Part shown: positions 58,113 through 64,000 of the stretch, one piece after another | Layout of the letters: each line of letters starts with the position of its first letter | Position numbering within the stretch: position 1 is the first letter of the stretch | Assembly: GCF_019469205.1 (NCBI RefSeq) | Contig: NZ_CP048265.1 | Location: 868,001 to 932,000 of the forward strand | Direction: 5' to 3' | DNA from: Gilliamella sp. ESL0405 | GTDB lineage: Bacteria > Pseudomonadota > Gammaproteobacteria > Enterobacterales > Orbaceae | Length of the DNA: 64,000 bases | Notes under the pieces: model-generated | Databases searched by the model: none | What the model saw: only the letters and a program-made list of their open reading frames with translations | What the model was told of the DNA's origin: nothing | Program-made: the position numbers and the translations under genes

Positions 58113-59906
58113 ATGAAACAGAATACAAATCAAAATAATCATGACAAGTATAGCGATATTGATAAAGACTCATCAACTTGGAAAACTTTTTTAAAACTTT
58201 TTCCTTATATCTTAAGATATAAATTTGTTTTATTTTTATCAGTTATTTTATTAATTGTTAGTGCATTCGCTGATACTTCATTAATTGCTTTATTACGTCC
58301 TTTACTTGATAAAGGTTTCACCATGAATGATAAAGATTTTTTATTTATGGCACCTATTTATATCTTGGGTTTGGTATTTTTACGAGGCGTTGCAAATTAT
58401 GGTTATTCTGTTTTTCTCGCTTTTGTTTCTGGAAAAATCGTAATGAAAATCCGCCAAAAGTTATTTAACCATTTCGTTGATGCTCCAGTCAGTTATTATG
58501 ATAAAAATTCAACAGGACGATTATTATCCCGAATTATTTATGATACAGATCAGGTGGCTGCTTCATCGTCAGATGCATTAATTACAATTATTCGTGAATC
58601 AGCTTTTATTTGCGGCCTATTTTATACTATGTTTTATAACAGTTGGCAGTTATCCTTGTCTTTGATCATTATTACGCCTGTCGTAATTGGATTAATTACT
58701 TTTATATCGGTGAAATTTAGGAAGCTAGCAAAAAATATGCAAAACTCAATGGGCAATGTAACTATGTCTGTTGAGCAAATGTTAAAAGGGCACCGAGAAA
58801 TTATAGTCTTTGGCGCTCAAGAAGAAGAATCAAAAAACTTTAATAAAGTGAATAACAAATTCCGTAGGGATGGAATGAAATTAACTTCCATATCTGCTTT
58901 ATCCACTCCTATTGTTCAATTAGTTATTTCTTTTGCTATTGCTTTTGTTCTTGTAACAGCAAGTAATCCTGATTTAAATATTACTCCTGGTGAGTTTACT
59001 GTAGTGTTTTCTTCTCTAGTTGCACTAATGCAACCAATTAAAAATCTAACTAGTGTTAATGCCGGCTTCCAAAAAGGAATGGCAGCTTGTCAGACATTAT
59101 TTGCTATTTTAGAACAGCCTATAGAAGATGATAAAGGTACAATTGATATTGAAAGAGTTAAAGGTGAAATCATTTTTAATAATGTCTCATTTGGTTATGA
59201 AACTAGACAAGACTTAGCTCTACGTAACATTAATTTTAATATAAAAGCGGGCGACACTGTTGCGTTGGTTGGTCGTTCCGGATCAGGTAAAACAACTATA
59301 GCTAGCTTATTAACCCGATTCTATGATATTACTGAAGGGGAAATTTTAATTGATGGCTATAATATACAAGATTTAACATTATATTGTTTACGAAATCAAA
59401 TAGGACTAGTATCCCAAAATGTACACTTATTTAATGATACGATAACCAATAATATTGCTTATGGCAAAATTGGTGAATATACTCAAGAAGAAATTGAAGA
59501 AGCAGCAAAGAAAGCCTACGCATATGATTTTATTATGGAATTTAAAGATGGATTTAATACTAAAGTCGGGGAAGGCGGTATATTATTGTCAGGCGGTCAA
59601 AGACAGAGAATTTCAATAGCTAGAGCACTTTTAAGAAATAGTCCTATATTGATTTTAGATGAAGCTACATCAGCATTGGATACAGAATCAGAGCAGGTTA
59701 TACAAAAAGCTTTAGATGCCTTACAAATTGGGAGAACCGCAATAGTTATTGCGCATAGACTATCTACAATTGAAAATGCTGATATTATCTTAGTCATTGA
59801 TAATGGTCAAATTGTAGAGCAAGGTAACCATAATGAACTCATTAATAAAAATGGGGTCTACAAAAATCTATACAATTTGAAAAATAGGTCTGAATTAATA
59901 AATTAA
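58113..59906 (+). CDS. msbA: MsbA-type lipid exporter
   Basis: 597 residues. Flips lipid A-core across the inner membrane in the MsbA family. Membrane domain about 30-320; ABC domain with GRSGSGKTT, LVSQNVHLFNDTITNNIAYG, LSGGQRQR, ILILDEATSALD and VIAHRLS, very close to E. coli MsbA in the Q-loop region. It has about 20 extra polar residues at the N-terminus (NTNQNNHDKYSDIDKDSS). It begins 16 bp after its paralogue and overlaps the opposing GT2 gene by 4 bp at its stop. No lpxK follows, unlike the classical msbA-lpxK order. Confidence 0.85.
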   Translation: MKQNTNQNNHDKYSDIDKDSSTWKTFLKLFPYILRYKFVLFLSVILLIVSAFADTSLIALLRPLLDKGFTMNDKDFLFMAPIYILGLVFLRGVANYGYSVFLAFVSGKIVMKIRQKLFNHFVDAPVSYYDKNSTGRLLSRIIYDTDQVAASSSDALITIIRESAFICGLFYTMFYNSWQLSLSLIIITPVVIGLITFISVKFRKLAKNMQNSMGNVTMSVEQMLKGHREIIVFGAQEEESKNFNKVNNKFRRDGMKLTSISALSTPIVQLVISFAIAFVLVTASNPDLNITPGEFTVVFSSLVALMQPIKNLTSVNAGFQKGMAACQTLFAILEQPIEDDKGTIDIERVKGEIIFNNVSFGYETRQDLALRNINFNIKAGDTVALVGRSGSGKTTIASLLTRFYDITEGEILIDGYNIQDLTLYCLRNQIGLVSQNVHLFNDTITNNIAYGKIGEYTQEEIEEAAKKAYAYDFIMEFKDGFNTKVGEGGILLSGGQRQRISIARALLRNSPILILDEATSALDTESEQVIQKALDALQIGRTAIVIAHRLSTIENADIILVIDNGQIVEQGNHNELINKNGVYKNLYNLKNRSELIN

Positions 59907-60979
59907 TATTGGCTTAATGTTGAATAATAAAAATTTTCATTATCAATATTAGTATATGGGTGTTTTTTAGTTACGGCATATTTTAATAATATTAATTTCG
60001 TATTTATTGAGCACCTATTTTTTTTGGAAAATTTGATTGCATAGCAAATGTTTTGAATTATTTTTCTTTTATTATTTCTATGCATTCTAATAGTAATTTT
60101 TAATAAACCTAAATCTTTTTTTATACTCTCTCTTTCTTGAAGAGAATAATTGTAACTCGATTTGAGTAATAATTCTAAATAAGTAACATTCATCCGAAAA
60201 AAGTAGTTATTTTTAGCATTAGATGATATAGGAAGGTTTTTAATCGTATCAAAACAATCAACCAATACATCCCTTAAAATACAAGTATTTTTATAATCTA
60301 CATGTTGATTAGATGACAGCGAACAAAGGCGACTTCTATGCAAATAGGCTAATTTGCTCATAAAATAACATGAAATATGAGCGTTTTTAAGAATCGCTAA
60401 AGAAACTTTGTGATCTTCGTGTATTCTCCCGGTGAATTTTTCTTTAAATAAATAACGTTTAAAAATATATTGCCAGGTCACCCCTGAGTAATTTTCTTTT
60501 TCTAGCAAAAAATCTAATAACTCTATACCACTATCAAAATATTTTTTAGGGGTTTCAATTAGTGACAGATCAGTAAGCAAAGGCAAAGATTTCTCATCTT
60601 TGAAAGATGTATAGTTAAAGTAAAATAATTCTAATTCAGGATTATTTTTTAGTGATGTTTTAAATTCATTAAATAAGTTCGTATTAACTATATCATCTGA
60701 ATCAACAAACATTACATAATCTTTAGAAGCTGCTTCAATACCTGTGTTTCGAGCAGCACTTACACCTAAATTAGGTTGAGAAATTATTTTTATTTGCTTA
60801 TGCTTAGCAGCATATCTAACTAGTATTTCTTCAGTTTTGTCTGTTGAACCATCATCTACGCAAATTATTTCTTCTGGTAAACAAGTCTGATTAACTAAAG
60901 AATCTAAACAATTAGCAATATATGACTCAACATTGTAACAGGGTATAATAACTGTTAAATTAGTGTTCTTCACAATCAT
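59903..60979 (-). CDS. GT2-family glycosyltransferase, convergent with msbA
   Basis: 358 residues: LTVIIPCYNVESYIANCLDSLVNQ, CVDDGSTDKTEEIL, SAARNTGIEAAS and the metal-binding FVDSDDIVN. A later VTWQYIFKRYLF and RIHEDHKVSLAIL region contains likely acceptor-side residues. Its C-terminus is basic but lacks the FLGI-type tail. It is the last of a three-gene minus-strand group (GT32-like, GT8, GT2), 16 bp after the GT8 gene, and overlaps msbA tail-to-tail by 4 bp. Confidence 0.88.
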   Translation of the reverse strand: MIVKNTNLTVIIPCYNVESYIANCLDSLVNQTCLPEEIICVDDGSTDKTEEILVRYAAKHKQIKIISQPNLGVSAARNTGIEAASKDYVMFVDSDDIVNTNLFNEFKTSLKNNPELELFYFNYTSFKDEKSLPLLTDLSLIETPKKYFDSGIELLDFLLEKENYSGVTWQYIFKRYLFKEKFTGRIHEDHKVSLAILKNAHISCYFMSKLAYLHRSRLCSLSSNQHVDYKNTCILRDVLVDCFDTIKNLPISSNAKNNYFFRMNVTYLELLLKSSYNYSLQERESIKKDLGLLKITIRMHRNNKRKIIQNICYAIKFSKKNRCSINTKLILLKYAVTKKHPYTNIDNENFYYSTLSQY

Positions 60980-60995
60980 TGCTAAATTATCCCTT

Positions 60996-61973
60996 TTATT
61001 TATTATTATAAAATTTGTATATCAAATATATGATATAGTAATAAAAAGCTGATGTATACTTACCTAGATTCATCAAATACTTCGCATAATTTCTTACAGA
61101 AGAACTATTACCACTTAAAGGCAATTCTACATCTTTCCATGGCGATTGCTGTAAATAGTGCTGGAAAATTTCCGACTGGTAAACTTTATACCAAGGCTTG
61201 TTTTGCGAGATATAATGTAATACCACCGTATAAGGTTTTATATTTTTTTCTTGATGCGCGTCAATAGAAATCTTTATTTTAGTATTAAACTTAATAGGTA
61301 ATAATAAAGTTTTCTTTTCCAACAAAATATTTAGGACATCTTGATCAGCAAATTTATAAACATTACCGTCATTAATCAAATTTAGCGCTTTTTCGGTAAT
61401 GCCCGCTTCACACCAATTTTTAGTATTAATTAATAATACACCCGCATTAAAATATTTGCTTGAATCTAAACTATACATTTTGCTGATTGCTTCTTGCATA
61501 TCTTTGCTATCACTTATTACGCCGGCTATATAATCATCAATATTATAATTAGCAAGGGGTACTAATGATTTTAAGCAAATCGTGTCGCTATCAAGGTAAA
61601 TGACTTTATCTGTTACTGAATTTAACAATTCCGGTATGATAAAACGAATACATGTTGAAGCATTCGAAATATGAAGAACTAAAGTTTTAGGATTTATGAC
61701 AAAATTATTATTAATCCTATAAATTGTAATTGTAATTCGATCTCCGGCTAGCTGTTTAAATTTTTCAATATTTGATTCACTTACTTGATCAATAAATAAA
61801 TGAAAGTGCAAATTAACATCTAAAGTATTATTAATTACTGAAGTGATCGTTATGCCAGCTGGCATAGCATAATTATCATCGAATCCTAACGCAATGTGTA
61901 AAGTTGAAAAATTTGGGTTTGAGGCTTTAGCAATAGTCTCAGTTGATGCAATGAAGCTTTGTATATTATACAT
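60996..61973 (-). CDS. GT8-family glycosyltransferase (LPS type)
   Basis: 325 residues resembling WaaJ/RfaJ-type LPS alpha-glycosyltransferases. Motifs: HIALGFDDNYAMPAGITITSVINN, DxD in VIYLDSDTICLK, FNAGVLLINTKNW, ADQDVLNILL, VLHYISQNKPW and SPWKDVEL. It ends with a hydrophobic/aromatic tail (YYYIIYLIYKFYNN) that may contact the membrane. A clear paralogue of the gene that starts at 63131 (shared FDDNYAMPAG and HFADQDVLNILL-like segments). Confidence 0.9.
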   Translation of the reverse strand: MYNIQSFIASTETIAKASNPNFSTLHIALGFDDNYAMPAGITITSVINNTLDVNLHFHLFIDQVSESNIEKFKQLAGDRITITIYRINNNFVINPKTLVLHISNASTCIRFIIPELLNSVTDKVIYLDSDTICLKSLVPLANYNIDDYIAGVISDSKDMQEAISKMYSLDSSKYFNAGVLLINTKNWCEAGITEKALNLINDGNVYKFADQDVLNILLEKKTLLLPIKFNTKIKISIDAHQEKNIKPYTVVLHYISQNKPWYKVYQSEIFQHYLQQSPWKDVELPLSGNSSSVRNYAKYLMNLGKYTSAFYYYIIYLIYKFYNNK

Positions 61974-62055
61974 ATCAATAAATTATTAATAGTTATTTAT
62001 CGTTATTATATCCTAAAATCAATAGCTAAAAAATAAGATTAGGAGCAAGAAAGAT

Positions 62056-62991
62056 TTAATAAAACAGATCTTTTTCTTTAAAAAACCTATCTAAAAATGA
62101 GCCATTAACTTTATCTTTATAACGATAGGTTAATTTATGTATAGAAGATTTATTTTTTATTTCTTCTAATTTTTCTAAGCAAAAGTCTTCATTAAAAGAT
62201 AATTGCATTAGGTGAGTCGGTTCTTCAATTAAATTAATTGAGGCATTCCATTCATCTGCTAAACATTTGTGCTCATCAATGAGGCATCTAAAAATAAAAT
62301 ATATTAGAAAGTAATCAATAATTTTATCTTCATTTTTCCAATAATCAAAAAGGGCGTTTCTCACACTACACATTAAGTTATTATTAGGTTGAGAATGCAT
62401 AAACCAACTAGCAAATGCCAGATATGTGTGGCAATCAAACCAAGCACTGTCTTTAGTAATGCGAAAAGCAAAAAAATTGGATTGAAGAATTTGGGATGGT
62501 ATCTTATGAGTTAATAAAACTGTCGCATCAATCCAAGTACCGCCATATTTTGCCAATAAGCAAACTCGAATAATATCTGATAAATGTACTGGCGTGATAA
62601 TGCCTTTTTTATATTTTTCAATGATATATTCTGGTAACTCAATATAATCAAGATAATTTTCTTCTGTTAGCCGAATAATTTTACGGTCGCCAGCATACTT
62701 TTCCACGCTTTCGAAACACAATTTAACAATATTTGGTGCGCTAGCTTCACCTTGAAACCAAATTTGCCAAATCGGTAATTGCTCCGGAGGGGTAAAGGCT
62801 GCTTCGCAATTGACTTGAGCCGTATGACTACAATATTTAACAATATGATCATAAAATTCTTTCTGCTTACGATACGGCAGATTAAAAACTTCGTTTTTTA
62901 GGTAATTTTTAACTTTTTTTCTAACCGGAGATAGAAAAATAGGAAAAGTTATGATTTTTATTATTTCTTTTGTAACTTTGTATGATAGCAT
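62056..62991 (-). CDS. GT32/capsule-type glycosyltransferase
   Basis: 311 residues of the capsular polysaccharide synthesis (Caps_synth, OCH1-like) family: LPIWQIWFQGEASAPNIVKLCFESV, the conserved HLSDIIRVCLLAKYGGTWIDATVLLT, where the Asp after GGTWI is the donor/metal site, and DSAWFDCHTYLAFASWFMHSQPNN. The N-terminus is basic with a short hydrophobic stretch (KIITFPIFLSP), perhaps for membrane contact. It heads the minus-strand group; the divergent GT8 gene starts 139 bp away. Confidence 0.85.
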   Translation of the reverse strand: MLSYKVTKEIIKIITFPIFLSPVRKKVKNYLKNEVFNLPYRKQKEFYDHIVKYCSHTAQVNCEAAFTPPEQLPIWQIWFQGEASAPNIVKLCFESVEKYAGDRKIIRLTEENYLDYIELPEYIIEKYKKGIITPVHLSDIIRVCLLAKYGGTWIDATVLLTHKIPSQILQSNFFAFRITKDSAWFDCHTYLAFASWFMHSQPNNNLMCSVRNALFDYWKNEDKIIDYFLIYFIFRCLIDEHKCLADEWNASINLIEEPTHLMQLSFNEDFCLEKLEEIKNKSSIHKLTYRYKDKVNGSFLDRFFKEKDLFY

Positions 62992-63130
62992 GGTTTCAAA
63001 TGTTCACTTTATATTCTAAAATATTAGCACAATGTAAAAATCCTTTCTATAAATTATCAATTTATTTTAAACGATTATTTATAAGTGGTAAGAACTTTAT
63101 TCAGATAGAAAAATTAATTGAGAATGATGT

Positions 63131-64000
63131 ATGTTTGATTGGAAGAAATTTGTAAATAAAATGGAGACTTTTTCAGAAAGTAATGAACCAAATTCAAATA
63201 TGTTGCACATAGCATTAGCCTTTGATGATAATTATGCAATGCCTGCTGGGGTAACAATAACTTCTGTGATAAAAAACAATAGCTCTTCATGTTTTTGTTT
63301 TCATCTTTTAGTCGATAATGTTTCATTAGAAAATATAGCTAAGTTTAAAGAATTAGTTAATCAACAAGTCACTATTAAAATCTATTATTTAAATGATAAT
63401 TTTGAAATTAATCCCAATACATTAGTACTTGGTTATTTATCAGCTGTATCCTGTGTTCGTTTTATTTTACCAGCTTTATTGTATTCACAAACTAAGAAAT
63501 TTCTCTATATCGATAGTGATATTCTTTGTTTGAAGCCTATTTCAGAATTATATAATACTGATATTTCAAATTATGTTGCTGCGGTGATATCCGATGATAA
63601 GCCGATGCAAAACAAAATAAAGCAATTTTATAATATTGATTCTGAAAGATACTTTAATTCAGGAGTTTTATTGATAAATTCTGAAAAATGGATGCAAGAT
63701 GATCTTACTAATAAATGTATTGAGAAGGTCAACGACGGAAATATTTATCACTTTGCCGATCAGGATGTTTTAAATATTTTGCTAGAGAATAAAACATTAT
63801 TATTACCTATCAAATATAATACTAAAATTCATATTACTTTCCCTTGTAATGAAGAAAAAGCGATAGCACCTTACACCGTGTTATTACACTATGTTACTGG
63901 ATACAAGCCATGGTATCAGACATTTAACTCTCAGTTATTTCAAAGCTATCATGCTCTATCGCCTTGGAACAATACTCCTCGACCGCTTGCATTAAAGAAA
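63131..64000 (+). CDS. GT8-family glycosyltransferase, truncated by window end
   Basis: An open frame of 290 codons from ATG 63131 runs off the right edge. It begins MFDWKKFVNKMETFSE and carries HIALAFDDNYAMPAGVTITSV, the metal-binding DSD in FLYIDSDILCL, FNSGVLLINSEKW, HFADQDVLNILLEN and HYVTGYKPWY, so it has essentially the whole GT8 catalytic domain and SPWNN after it. It is a paralogue of the minus-strand GT8 at 60996-61973. Divergently transcribed from the GT32-like gene. Only the C-terminal tail is missing. Confidence 0.88.
   Translation, partial: MFDWKKFVNKMETFSESNEPNSNMLHIALAFDDNYAMPAGVTITSVIKNNSSSCFCFHLLVDNVSLENIAKFKELVNQQVTIKIYYLNDNFEINPNTLVLGYLSAVSCVRFILPALLYSQTKKFLYIDSDILCLKPISELYNTDISNYVAAVISDDKPMQNKIKQFYNIDSERYFNSGVLLINSEKWMQDDLTNKCIEKVNDGNIYHFADQDVLNILLENKTLLLPIKYNTKIHITFPCNEEKAIAPYTVLLHYVTGYKPWYQTFNSQLFQSYHALSPWNNTPRPLALKK

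Noticed and set aside
63114-63326. 70-codon minus-strand open frame at the right edge
   Set aside because: It is antisense to the clear GT8 gene that runs off the window.

Overview
The window is an AT-rich gammaproteobacterial chromosome segment. The gene orders rpsF-priB-rpsR-rplI and hinT-lpoB-nagZ, together with SstT, a TyrR-type regulator and two MsbA-like exporters, point to a gammaproteobacterium. The low G+C, a beta-glucoside PTS, an ESPR-type autotransporter and a large surface-glycan locus would fit a host-associated member of the Orbales (Gilliamella-like). That placement is an inference, not a demonstrated identity.

Left arm (1-18958). An IS256-family element (about 48-1358) is followed by five tandem minus-strand genes, each encoding a protein of about 1100 residues with an N-terminal WGR domain. 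They are separated by near-identical spacers of 100-105 bp that carry a GGGGC/GCCCC hairpin. The start of a sixth, decayed copy lies beyond the last gene (1645-1740). Alternative versions of the WGR domain, the central body and the C-terminal domain are combined differently in the five genes, and one junction inside a WGR domain can be located to a shared stretch of about 15 bp. No function is known to me beyond the WGR/MolR-like family label. This array is the most unusual object in the window.

Metabolic middle (19500-43000). A plus-strand cluster encodes an NRAMP-type permease, 5-oxoprolinase subunit A, a fused subunit B-C protein and a biotin carboxylase fused to a biotin carrier domain. 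The last two proteins together carry all the domains of urea carboxylase. Then come a 1513-residue autotransporter with about 14 passenger repeats and a proline-rich linker, SstT, a TetR regulator with an AcuI-type reductase (a striking double palindrome covers the reductase promoter), ChaB, a YciI-like protein, a complete beta-glucoside PTS operon with its own PRD regulator, and a secreted gamma-glutamyltransferase. The last could feed 5-oxoproline metabolism.

Housekeeping block (43000-49130). The rpsF-priB-rpsR-rplI operon is on the minus strand with a good promoter and a probable S6:S18 leader. Divergent from it is a tightly packed hinT-lpoB-nagZ-tyrR-rfbB run.

Surface-glycan locus (49577-64000). 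It is still richer in A+T and holds a HAD-like protein, a GT8 fused to a DUF115-like domain, two GT2 enzymes, an acyltransferase, two tandem MsbA-type ABC exporters, another GT8, a GT32/capsule-type transferase and a GT8 that runs off the right edge. The likely product is a variable lipooligosaccharide or capsule-like glycan. Several of these proteins end in related short aromatic/basic tails.
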